Shown here: piece after piece, positions 23,884 through 32,993 of the stretch
Layout: each line of letters begins with the position of its first letter
Position numbering within the stretch: the first letter of the stretch is position 1
NCBI RefSeq assembly: GCF_028554725.1
Contig: NC_071672.1
Location: 2,130,001-2,194,000, forward strand
From: Zeugodacus cucurbitae
Lineage: Eukaryota > Arthropoda > Insecta > Diptera > Tephritidae
Direction of reading: 5' to 3'
DNA: 64,000 nucleotides
The notes under the pieces: generated by a model
Told to the model about the DNA's origin: nothing
Databases searched by the model: none
Seen by the model: the letters and a program-made list of their open reading frames with translations, nothing else
Made by a program: the position numbers and the translations under genes

Positions 23884-26629
23884 TTATACCTCCCCTACCC
23901 GATTTACAACTAATTGCCTACGCCGACTGAACAAAACACGTGCAAACCTATCAAACGACCCTAAATGTTCGGCATTCCGACTATCCGAGATCACACCACT
24001 AACATCTAGCTGCCCATCAGTCCAGCTAATCCCCATACCCCCAAGGTCCCTAATGTCCGAGTACATCGGGCATTCCGTTATGACATGCATCCAGTCCTCA
24101 GAGAGTGCCCCACATATACACTCCGGACTTTCGGAAATGTTCCTCTGATGCAAAAATGCATTCAAAGGTCCATGCCCAGTAAGCAAGAAACCCAGACTCA
24201 TACAGAATCTGAAGTCTGGGTTTTCCTCTACAAACCTAACATCCCGAATGTACTCGTACTCCATATGTGGCACAGGCCACAAATAAGCCGCTATATATAG
24301 AACGAACCGCACGACGTCCGAGACCCCAATCACTCCTTAACACGCGTTTGATCTTGCCGGCAATTCCTAACAATCGCTCCTCCACGTAAACCAAGTGAGG
24401 GTTGAAACACATCCTTTCGCCGATGGTCAATCCCAGACATTTGACTTCCGTCACATACCTGATATTGACCCCATTCATTCGGACAATCGGTGGACGAGCC
24501 GATGACATTATGCCTTTCAAGAGCATTGTCACCGTCTTGGGAACCGATATTTCAACCCCCACACCTGTACCCCAATTGTGAACAATTTCCAAAAATCGTT
24601 CACCCTGTCGCTCTAACTCCAGCCGTGAACTACCTTCAACTAAGAGAAGGAGGTCGTCTGCATATGCACAACAACCACAAAGTACTTCAAGCTGGCCAAG
24701 CAGAGTCCATCATTAGGTTCCAAATATATGGACCACAGATGGATCCCTGTGGGCAGCCCCGTTCTACCCCAATATCCACGCTACCATTCATTCCAACGAT
24801 AGAGGCTTTTCTGTCCGAAAGTAGCTCTGCCAGAGACTAATTTCCGGACAGCCCAGTTCCTCTAACCGTTGTATCACGCGATCCCAGATTAGGTAATCAA
24901 ATGCCCCCTTGAAATCGACAAATATGCCAAGGACATATTTGTTGGCATTCTCCCGGACAGCACGCTGAACATACATCCAGGCGTCCTTTACGCTACGTCC
25001 CTTCCCAAAACCATATTGCCTATCCGACCTCAAATCCCGCGTTAGCTCCTGAAGCCTTTCCACCATAATTCTCTTCAGTACTTTACCCAGCACTGGAAGA
25101 AGACTGATGCCCCGATAAGATCGTGGATCACTCCTAATCTTATCAGGTGACTTCAGGAGAGGAACAACCCTAGCACTTTTCCACTCACGTGGAAAATATC
25201 CCTCACAAATGCACTTATCGTAAATGACCTCCAAGTATTCCGGAAACTTCCACAAGCTTTTGCACAACTCTCCGTTCAAACCATCAAGACCTGGGGACCG
25301 TTTAGACCTAACCAGGCTAAAGGCATATCCCAACTCCCCATCATCAAGTGGAGGAACCGGTACTTCTTGTGCAAGAGGTGCCAGCTCCTCAGCCCTAGGA
25401 AAGAATGCTCCTAACAGAACCCTTGCACACTCACTCTATGTTGATAACACAGTGTCATCAACACGAAGAGAAGTGATGTCCTCCCTCCTACGAACCCTAC
25501 AAATCTTTAAGACCTGACCCCAGGGGTCATCCCTGTTATCATGCACGAATGCCCTCCACTCCTCTTCCTTGATTTTCATAAGCATGGCCTTGTACTCATG
25601 CATCGCGGAACTAAACTCATACCTAATCTGAGATAACCTATCCGAATTGGACCGTCGAGCGCGTTGAAACTTCCGCCTCAATCGTCGGACAGCCCTCCTC
25701 TTCGGGGTTAATTCCTGCGTCCACCACTTAATTTTTCGAACCCTAAAATCTTTATACTTCTTCAACAACCTATCGTTCACTCCCCAGACCAATTCATACA
25801 ACCGAGCAACTTGCTCGTCCACCCCCAGATTTTCAAACTCACTGAGCGGTATATCCAATACCGCTTCCCTAACACACTGTCCATATTGGTTCAAGTCGAT
25901 ACCAGAGGTACGCCATCGCCGCAATGGACTTACATACGTCGAGGGAGGGGAATTAGGGGTAAACATAATTTTAATCAAATTATGATCGCTCAATCCCCAC
26001 CCTCCACTAATCTCCCACCTAAAACTGAACGCCCTATTTGCTGCCTCATTGATTAAGGACACGTCAATCTCGCTCTCCCCTCTAGGCTCATCAAATGTGA
26101 ACCACTGGCTTGGCTCATTTAAGATGTGGAGACTGTTAGCAGCCATCCATTCGCTTAATGCCCGACCCCGGATGTAGCTCCGATATCTGTGCGCCCATCG
26201 AGAAAACTTGCTAAACCACATCGAGGACGTGACATTCGCATCCATCCCTAGGATAAATGGGCTACCACTCGCAAGTAGTAGTAGGTTATCCATGTATCGC
26301 AGATAAGGCTCAATAGGTTCCCTAAACTTACAATACATGCTAGCAACAATCAGCCTACCGAACCCCCCCTCTACAGAAACACATACACCCTCTTGTGACG
26401 AATCCAAAACTATGCAGTCATAGCTTGGGTCAGTCACAACTATTGCAGCATTACACCTAAGGTCCGCGTAGACCCTGAAACCCTCAGGAAGACCACTTAC
26501 CATTCCAAAATTGGTGGCGTATGGCTCCTGGAGTAAGGCGATGCTGCACCCACCCTCTATCATGCAACTCCCTAACTCGCACATAACTGCATAAGAACTC
26601 TGGCAATTTAATTGAAAAATCTCACCCAT
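23884..26629 (-). pseudogene. LINE-1 ORF2 (APE endonuclease / reverse transcriptase), broken
   Basis: ORF2 nicks target DNA and reverse-transcribes the LINE RNA. The ATG at 26629 overlaps the ORF1 stop. The endonuclease domain (residues 1-225) keeps E35 (LLQEPY), D130 and N132 (GMDANV), D189 and the SDHN motif (214-217). An in-frame TAG at 25438-25436 cuts the protein at residue 397; the frame then stays open to 24788 and carries RT palm motifs, including FVDFKGAFD. A frameshift near 24795 leads to RGCPQGSICGP (about 24765-24730), another near 24720 leads to YADDLLLL (YADD at 24664-24653), and a third break near 24250 leads to the C-terminal CCHC zinc finger (CICG...H...C). The linker between the thumb (ATYG) and the zinc-finger part seems too short, so an internal deletion there is likely. 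The stop is at 23884. It cannot make a full ORF2 protein. Confidence 0.88.
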
Positions 26630-26631
26630 TA
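26627..26631 (-). promoter_or_regulatory. TAATG stop-start overlap joining ORF1 and ORF2
   Basis: On the minus strand the ORF1 stop TAA and the ORF2 start ATG share one base (TAATG). The R1-clade element SART1 is known to translate ORF2 by termination-reinitiation at UAAUG, so the same coupling is likely here. Confidence 0.75.
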
Positions 26632-27810
26632 ATGTCTGCCGAGAGCACGTCCGACAACCCCACAGTAAATCCGACAGGCAGCCGACATCATGAGATGTCC
26701 AGCTGGCCTTCCTTTAAACGCACAGTTGCGACAATGGGGGGCATTGACGGAACTGGCAGCCCTGTGGCCCTCCTGACCACACCTCCGACAGACATCGGAC
26801 TTGGCCCTGCATTCTGCCACTCGGTGATCAAAACCCATGCACCGGAAGCAGCCGGTCACGGGACTATCCGCACGGACACGGAAGGAGAACCACTTGATGT
26901 AGCACATACCCGCCTCCAGGAGGGTGGACATTAGTTTGTCCGTACCCTCTAGGACAACATTTGTCCTGCCATCAGTCGCCACCTTCCAGGGACGACTGAC
27001 CATCCTCACGTCCGTCTGTTTGGACTCGGGGCTGAACTCCCGAAGGTTCTGCCAAAACAGCTCCTCCATGAATTCTTCATGGGATATCTCCGTATGTACT
27101 CCCTGTACAACGACCCTGGGCCCCAAATTTTTATTGACGCTAACGGCCAACCCTACCTCGCCGAATTTGGCGTTGCTCGCTACTTTCTCCCTCTCAGCAA
27201 CAGAGGGAGTGCGTATCACTACGCCACCCCCCTTGATTGACTTCACCTCGTGCACACGTACACCGAGGGAAGGTCCCACCTCTTTGACAACCTTGTTTAT
27301 AACTTCTTTGGAGGAAGCTACAGGAGCCTTGCTCCTTACTACGACCGACCAGGTCTCAACTGCCTTTGGCAGCGTTGGCGCTATTGCCTCCAGCACGGGT
27401 GCTGGAGGGGCAGGCGCCGAAGCCCCAGGAACAGCCCTTGCTCCACCTAGAGGAAGGGAGGGTCCCCCACGACCTTGCTTCAGCGCATGCAGTTGTCCGC
27501 GAAGATGCGCATTCTCCGTAATAACGGACATCAAGAGTTCCTCATATTTAGAGGCAACCGCCATGATTTCCTTCACGGCAGAGACCTCGAGGTTTTCCGA
27601 CCCAAAAACTGCTTCCCTGAAATCGGCTGTTACAGCTTTCATGGCTGCAACATGGCCGACAGCGCTACCCCCAACTACGGACCCCTTTCCTAATGTTTCC
27701 CCAATCCCACTGACCTTCTTTTTCCCTCCTACGACCTCCTTAGCAACGCCCTTACTCCCGGCTGCTTTTTCTGGACGAGCCTTGGCTCCTTTCCTCCGAG
27801 GTGGAGCCAT
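26629..27810 (-). CDS. LINE-1 ORF1, Gag-like RNA-binding protein
   Basis: A 393-residue nucleic-acid-binding protein of the LINE ribonucleoprotein. The start is placed at the ATG at 27810 (MAPPRRKG); the frame extends two codons further to a GTG, which I do not accept as a start. The N-terminus is basic and low-complexity (Lys, Gly, Ala), about residues 78-111 look coiled-coil (VKEIMAVASKYEELL...), and 120-150 is Pro/Ala-rich. Near the C-terminus are zinc knuckles: C321-C324-H329-C334 (CX2CX4HX4C), a second that starts C341-C344-H349 but has Ser at 354 where Cys is expected, and a third with wider spacing C360-C363-H372-C379. The stop TAA (26631-26629) overlaps the ORF2 ATG as TAATG. The frame is open throughout. 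The long open frames on the opposite strand here are shadows of this gene. Confidence 0.88.
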   Translation of the reverse strand: MAPPRRKGAKARPEKAAGSKGVAKEVVGGKKKVSGIGETLGKGSVVGGSAVGHVAAMKAVTADFREAVFGSENLEVSAVKEIMAVASKYEELLMSVITENAHLRGQLHALKQGRGGPSLPLGGARAVPGASAPAPPAPVLEAIAPTLPKAVETWSVVVRSKAPVASSKEVINKVVKEVGPSLGVRVHEVKSIKGGGVVIRTPSVAEREKVASNAKFGEVGLAVSVNKNLGPRVVVQGVHTEISHEEFMEELFWQNLREFSPESKQTDVRMVSRPWKVATDGRTNVVLEGTDKLMSTLLEAGMCYIKWFSFRVRADSPVTGCFRCMGFDHRVAECRAKSDVCRRCGQEGHRAASSVNAPHCRNCAFKGRPAGHLMMSAACRIYCGVVGRALGRH

Positions 27811-28038
27811 ATCCACCTACACTGGCTGGTACTCTTTCGTGTACCTGTACCACAACAACACAAACACTCGCGATAAACACAATACTTCAGGGAAAATGTT
27901 TATAATCCCTTTTAGCACTCGCGATAAGCACAACACTTCTGGGAGAATGTCTTAATCCCTTTTGCACTCGCCACCGCGTACCTGTTATTCAATAATGTCT
28001 TTACCAGCGGGTCAATAGACGATACTGTCAACCGCGCG
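27811..28038 (-). other. LINE-1 5' UTR, inner part with short repeats
   Basis: Non-coding, between ORF1 and the inserted LTR element. It contains about 50-bp imperfect tandem units (GCACTCGCGATAAGCACAA / CACTCGCGATAAACACAA ... AATCCCTTTT at about 27870-27970). A further related stretch (AATCCCTT ... CCGCGTACCTG) is on the other side of the LTR element near 35078-35110. The repeat pattern ties the two halves together as one 5' UTR. Confidence 0.65.
28035..28038. repeat. 4-bp target duplication CGCG, left
   Basis: CGCG abuts the left LTR; its partner is at 35046-35049. A four-base duplication is normal for Gypsy/errantivirus integration. Confidence 0.85.
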
Positions 28039-28421
28039 ACTTTTCTCTTTAGTCGTTGTGAACGGGTTTTTAAAAAATAATAAAAATCAATTTACATTGC
28101 AACGAGCTGACGTTGATGACATCTAAGAACAGACTACTTTATTTAATGTTATTCACTTAAAATCAAACTTAGTTTAATTACAATTTGCTTATTAATTAAT
28201 TTTAACATATTGTATTTATGAAATTGTTGATTCAGCATATTACTGTTAATTTGGATAATTCTTAAGAAATTTATTGTCTTTTTCATTTTCAACTACTTTA
28301 TTTGTTTAGCATTTTTGTAAAAGGCCGGAAATGGTATTATGTTACAATTTGTTTCAACAGTTCATCGTACTTATCAATTGCACCGTCAGGTGTTTTTACA
28401 TAATTATTCGTATATGTAACT
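28039..28421 (-). repeat. 3' LTR of the errantivirus-type element
   Basis: 383 bp, identical to the 5' LTR (34663-35045) except T at 28124 against C at 34748. On the sense strand it begins AGTTAC and ends AAAAGT. Two AATAAA signals on the sense strand lie at 28302-28297 and 28143-28138. The env frame runs 85 bp into this LTR before its terminal stop. Confidence 0.95.
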
Positions 28422-28433
28422 ACTCCCCCCTTT
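28422..28433 (-). promoter_or_regulatory. Polypurine tract (plus-strand primer)
   Basis: The sense strand reads AAAGGGGGGAGT directly before the 3' LTR, the expected position for priming second-strand DNA synthesis. Confidence 0.85.
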
Positions 28434-28462
28434 AGATTAGAATTCTCCTGAATTCTTTTATT

Positions 28463-28591
28463 TTATTTTATTTTTATATACTTGTGTTTTTTAAAAATGA
28501 GAGTAGCTATTAACAAAATTATAATAATGCTTAAGATATTGCAAATATATGATATATTTGTATGTATTTTCAATTTAAAAATGTTTTCCAT
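28463..28591 (-). pseudogene. env C-terminal membrane segment, copy with extra stop
   Basis: This stretch lies downstream of the env TAG and in the same frame. From the Met codon at 28591 it encodes a hydrophobic helix (ISYICNILSIIIILLIATL) followed by a basic tail, the transmembrane anchor of the envelope protein. In this copy a TAA at 28465-28463 (TTA in the duplicate at 60712-60710) truncates the cytoplasmic tail to 42 residues from that Met. It is not a separate gene; it is the end of env. Confidence 0.75.
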
Positions 28592-28645
28592 ATTTGATTT
28601 ATGTTCTTCTACTATTTCATCAAAAGTTATTTTTGTTGTAAAATT

Positions 28646-29818
28646 CTAAATATCTTTATATTTTAAAGTTATAATATTTTCTTTAATTTCTTCAAACAAA
28701 TTAGAAAAATAATAGTCGTTAATTTTAATTGAACAATTATTAAATCTTATTAGATAGTTTCCACTTATTATAGGTTTTTCTTGATTACATGTATTATTAA
28801 TCTTTAAATTTATAGCATTTTTAACAAAAATTGTTTTTATATTCATTTGTATTATTTCGAGTTCTTTGCATTTTATAAGATTACAATTATTTCTTAATAT
28901 ACAATGTTTGCTTATTTTCATTTGTTCTAATGATTTATTATCTTCAAATAATAATGTTTTATTTTTATAGGTAAATATTTCCTCTATTCTTGCATCTATT
29001 TCATTATTTTCATTGTTAGGTATTGGTATTATTTTTCTTATTTTTACATTTTCAAAATTTTTAGGTATTTTTATTCCAAATACTAGAAATGTATTATTTA
29101 CCATTACTGTTCCCAATTGTAGATATTTAAGCTTATTATAATCGATATTATATTTTATAATTTCTTCATTAGTTAAAATATTTGGATGTATTATTCCATA
29201 TTTAGCGGATACAACATTTTCTTGTATATGTTCTATTTTACTTTTTAAAAATTGGATTTTTGTGTATTGATCTAAGTATAAATTTTGTTTATATTCTTCA
29301 TATATAAATTTATTTATTGAATTAAGTTCTTTTTCTATTTTTAATCTATCGCTTTTAACAATTTCTTTTAAATGTTCAATAGCTGATGCAAAATAATCGT
29401 TAATTTTAATTTGTTCGTTAAATGAGTCATTCGTTCGTAAAAGGTGTGTTTCTATAGTTTGTCTGTCGTTTTCGTCCATTGTTCCAAAAAGCCATTTTGA
29501 CATACTGCCAATTGCATTAACTAAACCTCTTCTATTCCTACTTTTAACTTGCATAAGTGTCATTAATTTATTCCTTGTATCCAATAACTCTCTTTGCAGT
29601 ATTTCTTTATTTTCTATTTTCATTAAGATTATATTGTCGGTCATGTCATTAATAATATTTTCTAATTGTTGAACGTCAATCATATGTAGTACTATGTCAC
29701 TATCCTTTGGTATTTCCTGATCTCTAATCTGTAAGTCTATGAATCCATTTTGTTCCGTTATTTCTGTTAAAATCATTGTCCCTTTACATTGTTGTGTCAT
29801 TAGTATTATTGCTGTCAT
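28646..29818 (-). pseudogene. env: Errantivirus-type envelope gene (env), cut by TAG
   Basis: An envelope-like fusion glycoprotein of the baculovirus F/errantivirus class. 390 codons are open from ATG 29818. A dibasic furin-type site RNRR is at residues 94-97, followed by a glycine- and hydrophobic-rich stretch typical of the fusion peptide; long helical, N-glycosylatable ectodomain follows (several NxT/S such as NNT, NKT). An in-frame TAG at 28648-28646 stops it 18 codons before the membrane-segment Met (28591), so the anchor is lost. The same TAG is in the duplicate (60895-60893). The ATG overlaps the pol end by 35 nt; in relatives env is made from a spliced mRNA, and no splice sites were proven here. 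Apart from the stop the frame is well preserved. Confidence 0.85.
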
Positions 29819-32800
29819 TATTATCCAAATCTGTAAATTTTAATGGTCTTTTTATATTACTGGTATGTATTTTGTCTAAGTTTTGTTTCCTATATTTAGG
29901 CTGTTCCTTGTGCCTAACTGCTTTATAATTTTTTATAAATCCTTCCTTTCTCTTTTCCTCATAATTTTCCTTTTTCTGATTTAATTTATTTATAATCTTA
30001 TTCTTTGTTTCTATTAAATTGTTTTTTACTATTTCCTCATCTACTTCATTACGTCGTACCTGATTTGGTGTACATTTTATCGTTGAATGAAATCTCTCGT
30101 TATAATTTCTAATAGCCTTTTGTATTAGTTGTTTAACAGATACATTTTTATTTAATTTATATAACATTCTAAATTTTTCAGAAATTGTATTATGAAATCT
30201 TTCAATGTCTGCATTTCCCGTGTGACTGTTGGGTTTGGTTAAATGAAGTTCTATATTTTCTTCATTTAGAAATTCTTTAATTCTGGTAGCATTAAATTCA
30301 TTGTCAGCTACTATTTTATTTGGTTTTCCTATTTTGGTAAAATAATCTTCTAATTTTTCGATGAAGGTAATGTGATTTCTATCAGTTAAATGATATGCTA
30401 CTCCGAATTTAGAAAATTTATCAATTATTGTTAAAAAATGGAACCTTTTTATAACGTATGTGTCTATATGGATTATTTCATTATTTTTTGTATGTGTTTC
30501 GGTGATACAAAATTTAGGTTTGATAGGTCTCCTATCATATTTTACTTCTTGACATGTTTCGCATTGGTTAATTACTATTTGTATTAATTCTCCTAATTTC
30601 GGATAATAAATTTTATTTCTGAGTTGATTATATGTTTCTTGTATGCCTGAATGCATACTTTCTCTTATATGATATAGCGAAATTTGTTTAACCGCTTCGA
30701 CTTCTGTCTCTATATCTTGTGCTCTCATTGTGCTTTTTATAAATTCTAATTGTTTATCATTTGAAAACATTTCTATCAGTTTCTCTAGAACTATATTATA
30801 CTGTCTTTCAGATAATTCTGAATAAATTCCTACTTTTCCTTTTGTTATATATTTTCTAAATATTTCACCCAATCTATCGAAATCATATTCCGAAATGAAA
30901 ATAATTCTTTTGCCATGAATCATTTTTAGTTCTTCTATCTTGTTATTTGTTAAGATAATTTGTGTTTTATATTTGTTCACTATTTCATTTTTTATATAAA
31001 AATGATCTTGTAAGTTTTCGTCTGCTGAATGAATCGTTTGCATTGATGTATTATCATCAATATTATTAACTACGTTTAAGTAATTTTCTATATTTTCCTC
31101 AGTAATTTCATCCTCCTTCTCCTCTTTGATAACGTCCTCGTTATTCTCTATTCTACTAAGAAAATCCGCTACTCTATTTTCTTTTCCTTTTATATATTCA
31201 ATGTTGAATTGATATTCTCCTAATTTTAATAACCATCGTTGATGTCTTGGTGACATATCTTTTCCTCTATATTTTGAATGTAAGTATTTAATTGGTTGAT
31301 GATCTGTTACAATCTTAAATTTTCTACCGTATAAATATGGTCTAAAGTAGTTAACGCTCCAAATAATTGCTAAAAATTCTTTATCAGTTGCTGAATAATT
31401 CTTCTCATGGTTATTTAGTGTTCTAGACGCATAACATATTGGGTGTCCTTCCTGTGATATAAATGCTCCTATTGCATAATTTGATGCATCTGTAGTTAAT
31501 GTAAATACCTTTTCAAAATTCGGATACCGTAAAATTGGATGTGAGCTTATTAATTGTTTAAGTTTTACGAACGCTTCTATGTATGAAGGATCTTTTGTAT
31601 TAATTCGAACCCCTTTCTTTAAATATTTTGTAATTGGTTGTGCTACCTTTGCATAATCTTTAACAAATTTTCTATAATAGCCTGTTATACCTAAAAAACT
31701 CTTTATCTGTTTTTCCGTTCTTGGTAATTCTAATTCTTCTATTACTTTGATTTTATTTGGGTTAGGCTTCATGCCATCTTTTGTTAAAATATGCCCTAAA
31801 AATTCTGTTTCCTTTTTTAGAAAATTACATTTATCCATTTGAATTTTTAAATTTTTCGATTCTAGCACTTTTAAAATGTCTTTAATTGATTGTATATGCT
31901 CTTGTAAAGTTGTACTAAAGATTAGTATATCATCTAGATATACAACGCAAGTTTTATTTATGAAATCTCGTAAAATTTCATTCATGAGACGTTGAAAGGT
32001 TGCAGGTGCGTTCTTTAACCCGAATGGCATTCTAGTAAATTCATACAAGCCATGAGGAGTTACAAACGCTGTCTTACACCTATCTTCTTCTTTAATGGTA
32101 ATTTGGTGGTAACCTTTTGCTAAATCCAATGTTGTAAAATATTGGGCACGTCCCAATTTATCTAATATGGATTCTATATTTGGTAATGGATATTTATCAT
32201 CAATAGTTACTTCGTTTAATTTTCTGTAATCTACTACTATTCTATATTTTCTCTTCCCTGAATTATCCATTTTCTTTGGAATTACTATCAAAGGACTGGA
32301 GTATCTGGAATTACTTTTTCTTATTATTCCTTGTTCTTCCATTTCTTTGATTTGCTTTCGAACTTCTTCTTCGTGTTGAGGAGGGTATCTATATAATTTG
32401 GAATTAATTTGGTCTTCTGTGGTAGTTCTTATTTCATGTTGGATTTCGGTAGTACTAGTTAATTTTTCTCCTTCTTTAAATAATAAGTTTTCAAATTTTT
32501 TTAATAATTTCGTGATTTCTTTAAATTCTTCTGTATTTAAATGATCTAACTGAATTCCTTTAATTTTTTCATTCGTTGCTTCTAAAGTGCATATTTCACT
32601 GAAATTGAATGGTTTATTTAAAAAATCCGATTCTTTTTTATTTAGCGAAATTTTTCCTTCTATTAAATTAATCATTGTGTTTAAATGATTTAATAAATCA
32701 ATTCCTATTATGAAATTATATTTCCTATTTTTTAATGGTGTTGATCGCCATCTTATATATGCGTTTTCTGGTAAATTAAATTCTTTTGGTGCTTCAGTAT

Positions 32801-32993
32801 GCACTTCGTGGGTAATTATTTCCTTGCTTGTTACTGTACTAATAGTTATTTTATTTCTAAGTGGAATTTTTCGAAACTCGTTTAATTCTGAATCCACTAG
32901 ACTTATATTTGCTCCTGTATCTATAAGTGCAACGTATTTTTTATTTTCAATTGTTATTATTATTCTGGGTAAGCTCTCCGAGGCTTCCTTGTA
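29784..32993 (-). CDS. pol: Pol polyprotein: protease, reverse transcriptase, RNase H, integrase
   Basis: Makes the enzymes for replication and integration. It is read by a -1 shift from gag at the T run 33000-32993; the frame is open from 33005. It has about 1,069 codons after the shift. Protease: DTGAN at residue 25 onward. RT: the catalytic D in FTTLDLAKG (about residue 290) and YLDD (about 352-355). RNase H: D in LTTDAS (about 502), E in DKEFLA and D in TDHQ. Integrase: HX5H...CX2C zinc site (about 775-814), then D in HIDTY (about 844), D in VADNEF (about 897) and E in ADIERFH (about 931). No stop or missing catalytic residue is seen. The apparent start at 32897 is a GTG inside the protease and is not used. 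Its 3' end overlaps env by 35 nt. It looks functional. Confidence 0.93.
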   Translation of the reverse strand, partial: YKEASESLPRIIITIENKKYVALIDTGANISLVDSELNEFRKIPLRNKITISTVTSKEIITHEVHTEAPKEFNLPENAYIRWRSTPLKNRKYNFIIGIDLLNHLNTMINLIEGKISLNKKESDFLNKPFNFSEICTLEATNEKIKGIQLDHLNTEEFKEITKLLKKFENLLFKEGEKLTSTTEIQHEIRTTTEDQINSKLYRYPPQHEEEVRKQIKEMEEQGIIRKSNSRYSSPLIVIPKKMDNSGKRKYRIVVDYRKLNEVTIDDKYPLPNIESILDKLGRAQYFTTLDLAKGYHQITIKEEDRCKTAFVTPHGLYEFTRMPFGLKNAPATFQRLMNEILRDFINKTCVVYLDDILIFSTTLQEHIQSIKDILKVLESKNLKIQMDKCNFLKKETEFLGHILTKDGMKPNPNKIKVIEELELPRTEKQIKSFLGITGYYRKFVKDYAKVAQPITKYLKKGVRINTKDPSYIEAFVKLKQLISSHPILRYPNFEKVFTLTTDASNYAIGAFISQEGHPICYASRTLNNHEKNYSATDKEFLAIIWSVNYFRPYLYGRKFKIVTDHQPIKYLHSKYRGKDMSPRHQRWLLKLGEYQFNIEYIKGKENRVADFLSRIENNEDVIKEEKEDEITEENIENYLNVVNNIDDNTSMQTIHSADENLQDHFYIKNEIVNKYKTQIILTNNKIEELKMIHGKRIIFISEYDFDRLGEIFRKYITKGKVGIYSELSERQYNIVLEKLIEMFSNDKQLEFIKSTMRAQDIETEVEAVKQISLYHIRESMHSGIQETYNQLRNKIYYPKLGELIQIVINQCETCQEVKYDRRPIKPKFCITETHTKNNEIIHIDTYVIKRFHFLTIIDKFSKFGVAYHLTDRNHITFIEKLEDYFTKIGKPNKIVADNEFNATRIKEFLNEENIELHLTKPNSHTGNADIERFHNTISEKFRMLYKLNKNVSVKQLIQKAIRNYNERFHSTIKCTPNQVRRNEVDEEIVKNNLIETKNKIINKLNQKKENYEEKRKEGFIKNYKAVRHKEQPKYRKQNLDKIHTSNIKRPLKFTDLDNNDSNNTNDTTM

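Larger units (their letters stand above)
23385..28038 (-). mobile_element. R1-clade-like LINE (LINE-1), 3' UTR to partial 5' UTR
   Basis: A nearly full-length non-LTR retrotransposon on the minus strand. In its own 5' to 3' order it has 5' UTR, ORF1 (Gag-like, zinc knuckles), ORF2 (APE endonuclease, reverse transcriptase, C-terminal CCHC), and a 3' UTR of about 0.5 kb. ORF1 ends and ORF2 begins in a TAATG overlap. The APE endonuclease, the RGCPQGS reverse transcriptase motif B and the two-ORF layout suggest the R1 clade (relatives of R1, TRAS and SART); this is by motif recognition, not a tree. The 5' UTR continues at 35046-35308 beyond an inserted LTR element. ORF2 is broken in several places, so this copy is dead. 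Confidence 0.85.

Noticed and set aside
24490..24840. Plus-strand frames at 24490-24840, 25224-25517, 25811-26056 and 32710-33160
   Set aside because: Antisense to LINE ORF2 or to gag/pol, without any recognisable motif.
26924..27955. 343-codon open frame on the plus strand
   Set aside because: It is the antisense shadow of LINE ORF1; composition is Pro/Thr/Ser-rich and there are no domains. The plus-strand frames at 26632-26934, 27250-27450 and 27475-27693 are the same kind of shadow.
32897..32899. Start of pol at 32897, start of LINE ORF1 at 27816, start of the deleted transposase at 1849
   Set aside because: These codons are GTG on the minus strand. The pol frame continues upstream into the protease, ORF1 has an ATG at 27810, and the transposase piece is a deletion product.
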